Below the pieces are notes generated by a model. It had not been told where the DNA came from. It searched no databases and saw nothing but the letters and a program-made list of their open reading frames with translations. The translations under genes and the position numbers were made by a program. DNA of 64,000 bases from Virgisporangium ochraceum (GTDB lineage Bacteria; Actinomycetota; Actinomycetes; Mycobacteriales; Micromonosporaceae): the NCBI RefSeq assembly GCF_016863655.1, contig NZ_BOPH01000005.1:1-64000 (forward strand). Reading direction: 5' to 3'. This document shows positions 8,472 through 17,123 of the stretch, piece after piece (within the stretch, counting starts at the first letter, position 1; every line of letters starts with the position of its first letter).

Positions 8472-9103
8472 CGGCCCGCCCTTTCCACGGCTGCTGTCGT
8501 GCGCCGGGTGACCTCGGCCCAGTCGCGGTTCTTCAACAGGTCGGCGGCGACCATCCAGGTGCCGCCGACCGCGAGCACGCTCGGCAGGGCGAGGTACCGA
8601 TCGAGGTTGTCGGTGGTGACCCCGCCGGTCGGGATGAACGTCACCTGCCGGAACGGGGCGGCGAGCGCCTTCACCATTGCCGCACCGCCCAACTGCTCGG
8701 CCGGGAAGAACTTCACGGTGGTCAGGCCCGCGTCGAGGGCCATCTGGATCTCGGTGGCGGTGGCGGCGCCCGGGTACACCGGAACGCCGAGCTCCCGGCT
8801 CCGCGCGACGACGGCCGCGCTGAAGCCGGGGCTGACGATGAACTTCGCGCCGGCGTCGACGGCCCGGTCGACCTGCTCGGGGGTGAGCACGGTGCCGGCG
8901 CCCACCACGAGGTCGCCGCGGGCGGCCATCGCCGTGATGGCGTCGGCCGCGGCGGCGGTGCGGAACGTGATCTCCGCGCAGGGCAGGCCGCCGGCGACCA
9001 GGGCCTCGGCGAGCGGGTCGGCGGTGGCAGCGTCGTCGATGACGACGACCGGTAGGAGGCGGTTCTTGGCAATTGTCTGTTCAGTATCGTGAACGACGGT
9101 CAC
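8468..9103 (-). CDS. eda: 2-dehydro-3-deoxyphosphogluconate (KDPG) aldolase
   Basis: A 211-residue class I aldolase of the KDPG/KHG family, cleaving KDPG to pyruvate and glyceraldehyde-3-phosphate. Key motifs: ALVAGGLPCAEITFRT (catalytic Glu), GAGTVLTPEQ, KFIVSPGF and TTVKFFPAEQ with the Schiff-base Lys in VKFFP, then PTGGV. First gene of the operon with kdgK. The GTG at 9103 is chosen because the upstream extension is low-complexity and crosses the divergent promoter region. Confidence 0.88.
   Translation of the reverse strand: MTVVHDTEQTIAKNRLLPVVVIDDAATADPLAEALVAGGLPCAEITFRTAAAADAITAMAARGDLVVGAGTVLTPEQVDRAVDAGAKFIVSPGFSAAVVARSRELGVPVYPGAATATEIQMALDAGLTTVKFFPAEQLGGAAMVKALAAPFRQVTFIPTGGVTTDNLDRYLALPSVLAVGGTWMVAADLLKNRDWAEVTRRTTAAVERAGR
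9079..9094. promoter_or_regulatory. candidate IclR operator
   Basis: GTTCA (9079-9083), a 6-nt spacer and TGAAC (9090-9094) form a perfect inverted repeat. It overlaps the -35 region of iclR (whose -10 TACGCT is at 9111-9116) and lies just inside the aldolase gene. The two divergent -10 boxes (TACGCT and TAGCGT on the other strand) overlap each other. One bound dimer could therefore control both directions. Confidence 0.55.
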
Positions 9104-9123
9104 GTACGTGTACGCTACCGGAC

Positions 9124-9852
9124 ATGGACGACGGCTTCCAGCCCGTGAAGTCAGCGGATCGCACGCTCGACGTGCTGGAGGCGCTCGCCGGCACCCCCGG
9201 CGACCGGTCACTCGGGGAGCTGACGCGCGCGCTCGGCATCCCGAAGAGCAGCCTGCACGGCATCCTGCGCACGATGGTGCGGCGCGGATGGGTCGAGGCC
9301 GACGAGGCCGGCACCCGCTTCCGGCTCGGGCTGCGCGCCGTGCAGATCGGCGCGTCCTATGTGGACGGTGACGACGCGGTGGCCCGGTACGCCCGCCTGC
9401 TCGACGGTCTGGCGGCGGCGTTCGGAGAGACCGTCCACCTGGGACGGTTGTCGGGCCCCGACGTGACGTACCTGGCCAAGCGGGAGTCGGTCCACCCGTT
9501 GCGCCTCTACAGCGCGATCGGCCGCATGCTGCCGGCGCACGCCACGGCGCTCGGCAAGGCGCTGCTCGCCCAGCGCGGCGACGCGACCGTCGAGGACCTC
9601 CTCCACTGGCCACTGGCGTCGCTCACCCCGAACACGATCACCGACCGCGGGAAGCTGTTCGGCGAACTCGCCACCATCCGCGCGCTGCGCTGGGCGGCCG
9701 ACCGGGAGGAGAACACGGTGGGGATCTCCTGCTTCGCGGTCGCCCTGGGGCCGCACGACGCGATCAGCGTGTCGATACCGACCGCCCGGCTCGACACGGG
9801 CATGGAGGCCCGGTTGATCTCCGCACTTCTGGACGTATCCGGCGCTGCTTGA
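9124..9852 (+). CDS. IclR family regulator of the KDG/KDPG genes (KdgR-like)
   Basis: A 242-residue IclR-type protein. The N-terminal winged helix has SADRTLDVLEALA and LGIPKSSLHGILRTM; the C-terminal effector domain follows, with GRMLPAHATALGKALL. The effector is predicted to be a keto-deoxy sugar acid, by analogy with KdgR and from the divergent kinase/aldolase operon. The ATG at 9124 lies 7 nt after TACGCT, so leaderless translation is likely. The segment before it belongs to the operator region. Confidence 0.87.
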   Translation: MDDGFQPVKSADRTLDVLEALAGTPGDRSLGELTRALGIPKSSLHGILRTMVRRGWVEADEAGTRFRLGLRAVQIGASYVDGDDAVARYARLLDGLAAAFGETVHLGRLSGPDVTYLAKRESVHPLRLYSAIGRMLPAHATALGKALLAQRGDATVEDLLHWPLASLTPNTITDRGKLFGELATIRALRWAADREENTVGISCFAVALGPHDAISVSIPTARLDTGMEARLISALLDVSGAA

Positions 9853-9915
9853 ACGGACCTCGGCCCGATCGCCGAACGTTGTACGGATCTTGGTGGCCGT
9901 GGCCGTACCCTGTGC

Positions 9916-10947
9916 GTGAATGGCTCCATGGAGCATGAAGAGGTGCGGATGGTCCGGGGGCCGCGCAGCGGCCTGCCGGTGATCGTCGCGGTGCACTCGA
10001 CAACCCTCGGCCAGGCCGTCGGCGGGCTGCGCATGTGGCACTACCCCGACTGGCGCGACGCGCAGGCCGACGCCTTGCGGCTGGCCCGCGGCATGACGTA
10101 CAAGACCGCGGCGGCGGGCGTCCCCAAGGGCGGCGGGAAGACGGTGGTGGCGCTTCCGTCCACCGTCGCGGCGTCTCGCCGGCGCGACGCTCTGCTCGAC
10201 GCCGGCGACGTGATCGAGTCGTTCGGCGGCCGGTACGCCACCGGTCCCGACGTCGGCACGAGCGAAGCCGACATGGACGTAATCGCGTCGCGTACCCGGC
10301 ACGTGTTCTGCCGGCCGCTGCCGTCGGGCGGCAGCGGCGACTCGTCGCCGGCCACGGCCGCCGGGGTGGTGGCCGCGCTGCGCGCGCTGGGTCCGCTGGC
10401 GGGGCGGCGGTTCGCGGTCGTGGGGCTCGGCCGGGTGGGCGGCGCGGTCGCGTCAACGCTGGCCGCTTCCGGCGCCACGCTGGTGGTGAGCGACGTCGAC
10501 CCGGCCAGGCGGGGGCTGGCCGATTCCCTCGGCGCCGCGTGGGTTTCGCCGGAAGAGGCGTTGACCGCCGAGGTCGACGTGGTGGTGCCGGCCGCGCTGG
10601 GCGGGGTCCTCACGGCGGAGGTGGTGCCACGGCTGCGGTGCGGCGCGATCGCGGGTCCGGCCAACAACCAGCTCCAGGACGAGTCGGTGGCCGACCTGCT
10701 GCACGCCCGCGGCATCGTGTGGGTGCCGGACTACGTGGTGAGCATGGGTGGCGTCATCAACGCGATGGCCGTCGAGATCGACGGTGTCTCCGCGGCGGAG
10801 GCGGCGCGGCGGGTCGACGGCATCGGCACCACGGTCGGCGACCTGCTGGAGGTGGCCGACCGCGACGGCGTCACGCCGGCCCGCGCGGCGATGGACCGCG
10901 CCCGGACCCGGTTGGAGAACGGGTTGGTCCACAGTGGACGCGACTGA
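9916..10947 (+). CDS. leucine/valine/phenylalanine-type amino acid dehydrogenase
   Basis: A 343-residue Glu/Leu/Phe/Val dehydrogenase-family enzyme, expected to deaminate a branched-chain or aromatic amino acid oxidatively with NAD+. The substrate lysine lies in GGLRMWHYP/ARGMTYKTAAAG and the catalytic lysine in GVPKGGGK; the dinucleotide motif is VVGLGRVGGAV. GTG 9916 is the longest start; ATG 9928 (MEHEEVRM) resembles Leu dehydrogenase N-termini and is a fair alternative. The lrp-type gene overlaps its end by 14 bp, so both are probably co-transcribed and the regulator likely responds to amino acids. Confidence 0.85.
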   Translation: MNGSMEHEEVRMVRGPRSGLPVIVAVHSTTLGQAVGGLRMWHYPDWRDAQADALRLARGMTYKTAAAGVPKGGGKTVVALPSTVAASRRRDALLDAGDVIESFGGRYATGPDVGTSEADMDVIASRTRHVFCRPLPSGGSGDSSPATAAGVVAALRALGPLAGRRFAVVGLGRVGGAVASTLAASGATLVVSDVDPARRGLADSLGAAWVSPEEALTAEVDVVVPAALGGVLTAEVVPRLRCGAIAGPANNQLQDESVADLLHARGIVWVPDYVVSMGGVINAMAVEIDGVSAAEAARRVDGIGTTVGDLLEVADRDGVTPARAAMDRARTRLENGLVHSGRD

Positions 10948-11392
10948 CCGCGCGATCGTCGACCAGCTCCAACGCGACGCGCGCCAGTCCAACCGCGACC
11001 TGGCGGCGAAGCTGAACATCGCGCCGTCGACGTGTCTGGAGCGGGTGCGGGCCCTGCGCGCCCGCGGCGTCATCACCGGCTACCACGCGGCGGTGGACCT
11101 GCGTGCCCTGAACCGGAACCTGCAGGCGCTGATCGCGGTGCAGGTGCGGCCCCTGAGCCGCGACGTCATCACCGACTTCAAGCGGTACATGAGCGAGCAG
11201 CCGGAGGTGCTGTCGGTGTTCGTCCTCGCCGGCGGCGACGACTTCATCGTCCACGTGGCGGTCGCCGACATCCAACGCCTGCACGACTTCCTGATGGACC
11301 GCTTCACGATCCGCCGCGAGATCGTCGGCTTCCGCACCTCGATCGTCTACCAGCACGTCGACTCGACGGTGGTGACGCCGCTAGTCCCATGA
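10934..11392 (+). CDS. Lrp/AsnC family transcriptional regulator
   Basis: A 152-residue Lrp-type regulator. The N-terminal HTH contains DRAIVDQLQRDARQSNRDLA and STCLERVRALRARGVI; the RAM ligand-binding domain follows (LIAVQV, VFVLAGGDDFIVHVAV). It begins within the end of the dehydrogenase gene. This linkage is typical of local Lrp proteins that control amino acid catabolic enzymes; the specific ligand is inferred only. Its end overlaps the convergent hypothetical gene by 12 bp. Confidence 0.88.
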   Translation: MDATDRAIVDQLQRDARQSNRDLAAKLNIAPSTCLERVRALRARGVITGYHAAVDLRALNRNLQALIAVQVRPLSRDVITDFKRYMSEQPEVLSVFVLAGGDDFIVHVAVADIQRLHDFLMDRFTIRREIVGFRTSIVYQHVDSTVVTPLVP

Positions 11393-11878
11393 GGCGGCGG
11401 GCACGCCACCGACGCAGCGGACCCGGACCCGGGACTCGCCGTTGCCCTTGCCGCTGCTGCTGCCCCGGTCGAACCGGACCTCGGCGTACTCTCCCGGCCC
11501 GACCCGGTACTCCTCGACGCTGTAGCCCTGCGCCGGCGACCAGGTGACCAGCACCGCACCACCGGGAAGGCAGCCGGCCCGCACGGTGCCGCCAGGTCCC
11601 CCGAACACCTGCACATTGACCGGCCCCCCGGCGGTCGGGGGTGGGGTGGACGGGTCGGACGCCGGCGTGGACGGGGATGGCACGGACGCCGGCGGCGCCG
11701 ACGCGGTTGGCACCGGTTCCGCCGCCGCGAGCTCGCGGGCCGCCTGCTCGGCGGTGAGGATGTCGCCACCGGTACCGCCGGTGATGCCGTTGCCGATCAC
11801 CTGCACGCCGGCGAGGCCGATGAGGGTCGCGGCCCCGGCGGCCGCGACCCATCCGGCGACGGCGAACAGAAGGCGCAT
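11381..11878 (-). CDS. single-pass membrane-anchored hypothetical protein
   Basis: A 165-residue protein not recognised. It has an N-terminal helix (MRLLFAVAGWVAAAGAATLIGLAG), then a Pro/Ser/Thr-rich linker (residues about 50-85), then a small domain with two cysteines (GCLPGG and VRCVGG) that may form a disulfide outside the cell. YSVEEYRVGPGEYAEVRF looks like beta strands. The divergent two-component system suggests a possible regulatory or sensor link, which is inference. Confidence 0.7.
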   Translation of the reverse strand: MRLLFAVAGWVAAAGAATLIGLAGVQVIGNGITGGTGGDILTAEQAARELAAAEPVPTASAPPASVPSPSTPASDPSTPPPTAGGPVNVQVFGGPGGTVRAGCLPGGAVLVTWSPAQGYSVEEYRVGPGEYAEVRFDRGSSSGKGNGESRVRVRCVGGVPAASWD

Positions 11879-11980
11879 GCCCCGATGATGCCCGCCCGGA
11901 TGGTTAACGCGGGCACCGTCGGACCCTAACGAACCGTTAACCCACCTGTTCCGGCCCGCCGGGCGGCTACCGTGCGTCGT

Positions 11981-12670
11981 GTGGCGCGGCTGCTTCTCAT
12001 CGAGGACGATCCGCAGATCCGGCTGCCCCTGATCAGGGCGCTCCGCGAGCGGGGACACGCCGTCGCGTTCTCGGCGACCGCGATGGCCGGGCTGCAGGCG
12101 GTGCTCGACGACCGTCCCGACCTGGTGATCCTCGACCTCGGCCTGCCCGACGTCGACGGTCTGGAGCTGCTCAAGATGATCCGGGCGGTCACGCCGACGC
12201 CGGTGATCGTCGCGACCGCGCGCGACAGCGAGGCCGAGATGGTGCGCGGGCTCGACGTCGGCGCCGACGACTACATCGTCAAGCCGTTCACGGCGAACCA
12301 GCTCGACGCCCGGGTACGGGCCGTGCTGCGCCGCGCGGCCGGCGGCCCCGTCAGCGCGGAGACCGTCGTGGGCGGGCTCCGGTTGGACGCCAGGGCCCGC
12401 GAGGCGACACTGGACGCCGTGCGCCTGGACCTCACACCGCGCGAGTTCGACCTGCTGCTGTACCTCGCCGGGAAGGCCGGCGAAGTGGTGTCGAAGCGGG
12501 AGCTGCTCACGGAAGTGTGGCAGGTGCCGTACGGCGGCGCCGACAAGACCGTCGACGTGCACCTGTCGTGGTTGCGGCGCAAGCTCGGCGAGACCGCGCA
12601 GGAGCCGCGGTACCTCCACACGGTCCGCGGGGTCGGCGTGCGGCTGAGCCCGCCCGGTGCGCCGCCGTGA
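11981..12670 (+). CDS. OmpR-type response regulator
   Basis: A 229-residue regulator: receiver domain with acidic pocket (IEDD), phospho-acceptor in VILDLGLPDVDG and conserved Lys in IVKPF, then a winged-helix output domain (RLDLTPREFDLLLYLA, HLSWLRRKLGE). GTG 11981 lies 7 nt downstream of TACCGT and begins exactly at the conserved ARLLLIEDD, so it is preferred over GTG 11972. Its TGA overlaps the kinase GTG, which makes the kinase its partner. Confidence 0.9.
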   Translation: MARLLLIEDDPQIRLPLIRALRERGHAVAFSATAMAGLQAVLDDRPDLVILDLGLPDVDGLELLKMIRAVTPTPVIVATARDSEAEMVRGLDVGADDYIVKPFTANQLDARVRAVLRRAAGGPVSAETVVGGLRLDARAREATLDAVRLDLTPREFDLLLYLAGKAGEVVSKRELLTEVWQVPYGGADKTVDVHLSWLRRKLGETAQEPRYLHTVRGVGVRLSPPGAPP

Positions 12671-13932
12671 GGCGCCGGCTGACGCTGCTGGTCACCGCCA
12701 CGATGTGCCTGGTGCTGGTGGCGTTCCTGGTGCCGCTGGCGGTCCTGGTACGCACCGTCGCCGCCGACCGGGCGACGGCCTCGGCGGCCACCAACATCCA
12801 GGGGCTGGTCGCGGCCGCGGGCACGGCCCCGCCGAGCGCGCTGGGCCCGGCCGCGGAGCAGGTCGCCGCGACCTCGCGGCTGCCCGTGACCGTGTTCCTC
12901 GCCAGCGGCGAGGTGCTCGGGACGCCGGTCGGGCGCAGCACGGCGGTCGAGCTGGCCGCCCGCCGCAGCAGCAGCCTCACCGTGTCCACCGACGCCGGTC
13001 GGGAGATCGTCGTCGCCGTGCAGGGACGGGCCGAGGGGACGGCCGTGGTACGCACGTTCGTCCCGACGGCGGAGCTCACCCGCGGGGTGGCCCGGTCGTG
13101 GCTGGTGCTCGCCGGCCTCGGGGTGGCGTTGCTGCTGCTCGGTCTCCTGGTGGCCGACCGGCTGGCCCGCACGCTGGTCCGCCCGATCTCCGAGCTGTCG
13201 GCCGTGTCGCACCGGCTGGCCCGGGCCGAACTGACCGCGCGGGCGACGCCCGACGGTCCGCCCGAGCTGCGCGAGGTGGCCGGCGCCCTGAACCAGCTGG
13301 CCGGGCGCATCCAGGAGCTGTTGACGGAGGAGCGGGAGCACGTGGCCGACCTGTCGCACCGGCTCCGCACCCCCCTGACGTCGCTGCGGCTGGAGGCCGA
13401 GGCGCTCGCCGACCCGGCCGAGGCGGCCCGCATCGGTGCCGGTGTCGACAGCCTGGAACGCGCGGTGACCGGCCTGATCCTGCAGGCCCGCCGCCAGACC
13501 GAGGGCTCCGGACCGGGTGGGTGCGACGCGGCGCCGGTGGTCCGCGAGCGGGTCGAGTTCTGGACGGTGCTCGCCGAGGACACCGGCCGCACAGTGACCC
13601 TGGACCTCGCCGACGGTCCGCTGCCGGTGCGGGTGGCCGCCGACGACCTGGCCGCCGCGCTCGACGCCCTGCTGGGCAACGTGTTCGCGCACACCCCCGA
13701 CGGCACCCCGTTCGCGGTGACGCTTGTACCCGGTCGACCGGGTGCGGTGCTCACGATCTCCGACAGGGGGCCGGGTCTCCCGGCGGAGCACGTCGAACGG
13801 GGCGCCAGCGGTGGCGGGTCCACCGGTCTGGGTCTCGACATCGCCCGCCGCGCCGCGCGAGCGAGCGGCGGCGACCTCACCCTGCGGCGCGGCGACACCG
13901 GCGGCACCGTCGTGACGCTGTACCTCGGTTAG
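12667..13932 (+). CDS. sensor histidine kinase (HAMP, HisKA, HATPase)
   Basis: A 421-residue membrane kinase. Two membrane helices (about residues 5-30 and 140-162) flank an extracytoplasmic sensor of about 110 residues; HAMP follows, then the H-box EHVADLSHRLRTPLTSLR, N-box-like LLGNVFAHTPDG, DRGPGLP and STGLGLDIARR. The N-box has Asn-Val-Phe-Ala-His, so it is near canonical. Signal unknown. Its stop overlaps the convergent FMN reductase gene by 4 bp. Confidence 0.88.
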   Translation: MRRRLTLLVTATMCLVLVAFLVPLAVLVRTVAADRATASAATNIQGLVAAAGTAPPSALGPAAEQVAATSRLPVTVFLASGEVLGTPVGRSTAVELAARRSSSLTVSTDAGREIVVAVQGRAEGTAVVRTFVPTAELTRGVARSWLVLAGLGVALLLLGLLVADRLARTLVRPISELSAVSHRLARAELTARATPDGPPELREVAGALNQLAGRIQELLTEEREHVADLSHRLRTPLTSLRLEAEALADPAEAARIGAGVDSLERAVTGLILQARRQTEGSGPGGCDAAPVVRERVEFWTVLAEDTGRTVTLDLADGPLPVRVAADDLAAALDALLGNVFAHTPDGTPFAVTLVPGRPGAVLTISDRGPGLPAEHVERGASGGGSTGLGLDIARRAARASGGDLTLRRGDTGGTVVTLYLG

Positions 13933-14492
13933 GCGGCGCGCAGCGGCTGCAGCGCGGTGCTCCAGGCGATCACCTGGTCGAGCACGAGGCCGAGGTCGTC
14001 TTCGAGCTGCTGGTCGGGGCGGAACTCGGTCCAGTTCTCGAAGTACTGCTGGATCGGGATCGTCACCTGGGCGCGGACGTCGGCCACCATCAGCTCACCG
14101 AGGATCAGGCGCAGGTGTTCGGCGGCCCGGGCGCCGCCGGCGCGGCTGCCGTAGCTGACGATGCCGGCCGCCTTGTTGTTCCACTCCTGGAACAGGTAGT
14201 CGATGGCGTTCTTCAGGGCGCCGGACGTGGAGTGGTTGTACTCCGGCGTCACGAAGACGTAGCCGTCGTAGCCGGAGATCAGCGCCGACCACTCCTTGGT
14301 GTGCTGGTTGGCGTACTGGGCGAGCATCGGCGGCTGCGCCTCGTCGAGGTGGGGCAGGGGGTGGTCGGCCAGGTCGATCAGGTCGAACTCGGCACCGCCG
14401 CGCTTCTGGGCGAGCTCGTGGACCCACTCCGCCACCTGCTGGCCGCGCCGGCCGGGACGGGTGCTGCCCAGTACTACCGCGATCCGGGTCAT
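13929..14492 (-). CDS. NADPH-dependent FMN reductase
   Basis: A 187-residue flavodoxin-like reductase. The FMN phosphate loop is VLGSTRPGRRGQQV, the second loop is VFVTPEYNHSTSGALKNAID, and SYGSRAGGARA follows. Such enzymes reduce FMN, quinones or azo compounds. It is divergent from a MarR regulator with two palindromes between, so induction by a toxic compound or oxidant through MarR is the simplest model. Confidence 0.88.
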   Translation of the reverse strand: MTRIAVVLGSTRPGRRGQQVAEWVHELAQKRGGAEFDLIDLADHPLPHLDEAQPPMLAQYANQHTKEWSALISGYDGYVFVTPEYNHSTSGALKNAIDYLFQEWNNKAAGIVSYGSRAGGARAAEHLRLILGELMVADVRAQVTIPIQQYFENWTEFRPDQQLEDDLGLVLDQVIAWSTALQPLRAA

Positions 14493-14511
14493 CTCGGTTG
14501 CCTCTCAGCGA

Positions 14512-14563
14512 GTTGAATGTTCAACCCAAAGCTAGTGCCGATGAGTTGAGCGGTCAAGTCATC
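14512..14563. promoter_or_regulatory. two candidate MarR operators
   Basis: Site 1 (14512-14525) is GTTGAA-TG-TTCAAC. Site 2 (14540-14563) is GATGAGTTGA, 4 nt, TCAAGTCATC, matching at 9 of 10 arm positions. Both carry a TTGA/TCAA core. They lie between the FMN reductase and marR starts; a -10 box TAAAAT (14585-14590) sits 6 nt before the marR GTG. Confidence 0.6.
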
Positions 14564-14596
14564 GGAGATTCGTCACAGGAGCGTTAAAATCTTGGC

Positions 14597-15079
14597 GTGA
14601 CGGGCGAGAACGACTGCTGCGAACCCGCCTGGCTCGACGACCTGGAGATCGACGCCTGGCGGCGGCTCGCCGCCGTGCTCACCGTGCTGCCGAGCGAGCT
14701 CGACGCCCAGATGCAGCGGCGCGCCGACCTGAACCAGTTCGAGTACCACGTGCTGTCCTACCTGTCCGAGGCGCCCGCCCACACGCTGCGCATCAGCGAC
14801 CTGGCGCTGCTCGTGCGCGGCTCGCTGTCGCGGATGTCGCACCTCATCAAGCGGCTCGAACAGCGCGGCTGGCTGCGGCGCGAGCCCGCACCCGACGACG
14901 GCCGCTACACCAACGCGATCCTCACCGAGGCCGGCTACCGCAAGGTGGTCGACACCGCGCCCATCCAGCTCGACGTGGTGCGGCAACTGGTGCTCGGCCA
15001 GCTCACCCGCACACAGCTCAAGCAGTTGCGCGACATCGGCGACCGGCTGCTGGGCGGCGTCGACTCGTTCAGGTGTTGA
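14597..15079 (+). CDS. MarR family transcriptional regulator
   Basis: A 160-residue MarR protein. The winged helix has RISDLALLVRGSLSRMSHLIKRLEQRGWLRR and the beta-wing DDGRYTNAILTEAG. An N-terminal CC pair (ENDCCEP) could be redox sensitive. GTG 14597 with TAAAAT 6 nt upstream suggests a leaderless transcript. It probably represses itself and the divergent FMN reductase gene. Confidence 0.88.
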   Translation: MTGENDCCEPAWLDDLEIDAWRRLAAVLTVLPSELDAQMQRRADLNQFEYHVLSYLSEAPAHTLRISDLALLVRGSLSRMSHLIKRLEQRGWLRREPAPDDGRYTNAILTEAGYRKVVDTAPIQLDVVRQLVLGQLTRTQLKQLRDIGDRLLGGVDSFRC

Positions 15080-15704
15080 GGGTGGCCACGAAGTAGCCGA
15101 CCCCGAACGGCGCAGCGCGGTAGAGCAGGTCCGTCGACGCGCGCGTCACGGCGGCGGCGAGCAGGCGCAGCGCCGGAAGGCCCGGCACCATCAGGTCTTC
15201 GGCGAGGGCCGGGTCGAGGTCGAGCAGCGGTGCCAGGTCACCGTCCACGATGGACTTCTCCACCAGGGCGTCGAACCGCTCCGCCCGTAGCGCCAGATCC
15301 GTCGACGTCTTCAGGTTACGGTGCGCGGAGCCCTCGGCCAGCACCAGCAGGGCGACGCCGTCGAGGGCGGGTGGCCGCATGCGGCCGACCGTCCACATGA
15401 GACGGTCGCCGGAAAAGCCCGCCGCGTCGAGCAACCGGGCACCGAGGCCGAGCCCCAGCGGCACCCGCGGCACACCGTCGGCCAGCCGCGGCCCCCCGTA
15501 CGGCGCGAGGTCGGCGCGGCCCGTCACCGGCCATTCGCGCGTCTGCGGACCGGCGGTGACGACCGCGATCACCCCGACCCCCGACCGCGCCAGCCGGGCC
15601 GTCGCCTCCGCCGCGGCCGCGCGCACGGCGGCGGCCTCCGGGTCGTCGCCGGTGAGCTCCGCCGCCATCAGCGGCGCCGCCGGACACAGCGCCGCCGCGA
15701 TCAC
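15069..15704 (-). CDS. class III extradiol dioxygenase subunit B-like protein
   Basis: A 211-residue protein beginning VIAAALCPAAPLMAAELTG, with IAVVTAGPQTREWPV and a C-terminal APFGVGYFVATL. These features resemble the LigB-like/Memo superfamily proteins found in many actinobacteria, whose function is unknown. Typical metal-ligand histidines of true extradiol dioxygenases are not evident, so catalysis is doubtful. It starts by GTGA overlap with the folP2-like gene, third in a TetR-led operon. Confidence 0.6.
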   Translation of the reverse strand: MIAAALCPAAPLMAAELTGDDPEAAAVRAAAAEATARLARSGVGVIAVVTAGPQTREWPVTGRADLAPYGGPRLADGVPRVPLGLGLGARLLDAAGFSGDRLMWTVGRMRPPALDGVALLVLAEGSAHRNLKTSTDLALRAERFDALVEKSIVDGDLAPLLDLDPALAEDLMVPGLPALRLLAAAVTRASTDLLYRAAPFGVGYFVATLNT

Positions 15705-16570
15705 GCGAGCGCCCGCACCGCGCGGCGCGGCGGCCGGTCGCCGGCGATCGCGGAGACCATGTCGAGCACCTGCCGGGTCTGCCGGGTCTGGTGGACGCGG
15801 TACACGCGCGCGCCCAGCCAGGCGCAGATCGACGTGGCGGCGAGCGTGCCGGCCACCCGGTCGTCGACCGGTGCCGCCAACGTCTCGCCGACGAAGTCCT
15901 TGTTGGACAACGACACCAGCACCGGCCAGCCGGTCGCGACCAGCTCGCCGAGGCGGCGGGTCACCTCCAGCGAGTGCCACGTGTTCTTCCCGAAGTCGTG
16001 TGCCGGGTCGATGACGACGCGGGCCGGGTCCACCCCCGCCGCCACCGCCCTCTCGGCCAGCCCGACCGTGTGCTTCAGGACGTCGAGAACCACGTCGTCG
16101 TAGGCGACCCGGTACGGCCGCGTCCGCGGCGCCATCGGACCGGCGTGCGCGCACACGATCCCGACGTCGAACTCGGCGGCGACCTCCGGAAGGCGCTCGT
16201 CGACGCCGCCCCACGGATCGTTGATGAGATCGGCGCCGGCGGCGCACACCGCGCGGGCCACCTCGTGCCGGTACGTGTCGACGCTGATCACGAGGTCCGG
16301 GTACGCCGACCGTACGGCGGCGACGAACGAGGCGGTGCGCTCGATCTCGGCGGCCACGTCGACCTCGGCGCCCGGGCCGGCCGGCACCCCGCCGATGTCG
16401 ACGATGTCGGCGCCCTCGGCCACCACCTCGTGCACCCGGCGCATCGCGGACTCCTCGGCGAACGTCGCACCGCGGTCGTAGAACGAGTCGGGCGTGCGGT
16501 TGACGATCGCCATCACCACGCGGTCGGTCACACCGAAGGTCCGCGACCCCAGCCGAAGTGGTGAGCTCAC
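15701..16570 (-). CDS. folP2: dihydropteroate synthase homologue, FolP2 type
   Basis: A 289-residue TIM-barrel of the DHPS family. The pterin-binding signatures are present (AIVNRTPDSFYDRG, ADIVDIGGVPAGPG), followed by DLINDPWGG. Two catalytic-region motifs differ from active FolP: the usual MHM-type loop is CAHAGPMAPRTRPY, and the S-R-K segment is SNKDFVGETL. Those variants are typical of the actinobacterial FolP2 paralogue, which is reported not to make dihydropteroate. There are no other folate genes nearby. It lies between tetR and the dioxygenase-like gene with 4-nt overlaps on each side. Confidence 0.82.
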   Translation of the reverse strand: MSSPLRLGSRTFGVTDRVVMAIVNRTPDSFYDRGATFAEESAMRRVHEVVAEGADIVDIGGVPAGPGAEVDVAAEIERTASFVAAVRSAYPDLVISVDTYRHEVARAVCAAGADLINDPWGGVDERLPEVAAEFDVGIVCAHAGPMAPRTRPYRVAYDDVVLDVLKHTVGLAERAVAAGVDPARVVIDPAHDFGKNTWHSLEVTRRLGELVATGWPVLVSLSNKDFVGETLAAPVDDRVAGTLAATSICAWLGARVYRVHQTRQTRQVLDMVSAIAGDRPPRRAVRALA

Positions 16571-17106
16571 GGGCGGTACCGCAGCCCGTCCATGATGAGG
16601 TCGAGCAGCCGGCCGGCCTGCGCCGGTTCGAGCGTGGCGAGCGACACCGCGCCGATCGCGCGGAGCACGTCCTCCGGGTCGGCGTCGGGGCGGACCGCCT
16701 CCGCGTCGACGGCCACGCGCACCAGCGTGGTCGTCGCGGCCAGCATGCGCTCCCAGCTCCGGGCGAACGGGTCGCCGCCGGCCGCGATCAGCGCCCGGAG
16801 CGCCTCGCCCATGCCGCGCTTGGTGGTCATGTACTCCACGAACCGGTCCATCCAGGCGCGCAGCGCCTTGTCGGGCGACAGCTCGGTCAGCAGCGCGGCG
16901 GCGGCGTCGCAGAGCCGGGCCAGCTCGTTCTGGTAGGCGGCGTCGACCAGCGCTTCCCGGGTGGGGAAGTGCCGGTACAGCGTCCCGATCCCGACGCCGG
17001 CCTCTTTCGCGATCGCGTCGAGCGTGACCGCGTCGCCGTCGCGGGTGAACGCCTGTGCGGCGGCGTCGAGGATCCGGTCGCGGTTGCGCTGGGCGTCGGC
17101 GCGCAC
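16567..17106 (-). CDS. TetR family transcriptional regulator
   Basis: A 179-residue repressor starting MRADAQRNRDRILDAAAQAF, with HTH residues VTLDAIAKEAGVGIGTLYRHFPTR. The C-terminal domain resembles the SbtR-like type. First gene of a three-gene operon (tetR-folP2-dioxygenase-like) with GTGA coupling. It is divergent from the SDR gene, and two related palindromes lie between them, so autoregulation plus control of the SDR is likely. Confidence 0.87.
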   Translation of the reverse strand: MRADAQRNRDRILDAAAQAFTRDGDAVTLDAIAKEAGVGIGTLYRHFPTREALVDAAYQNELARLCDAAAALLTELSPDKALRAWMDRFVEYMTTKRGMGEALRALIAAGGDPFARSWERMLAATTTLVRVAVDAEAVRPDADPEDVLRAIGAVSLATLEPAQAGRLLDLIMDGLRYRP

Positions 17107-17123
17107 GTGACCCCTCTCACTTG

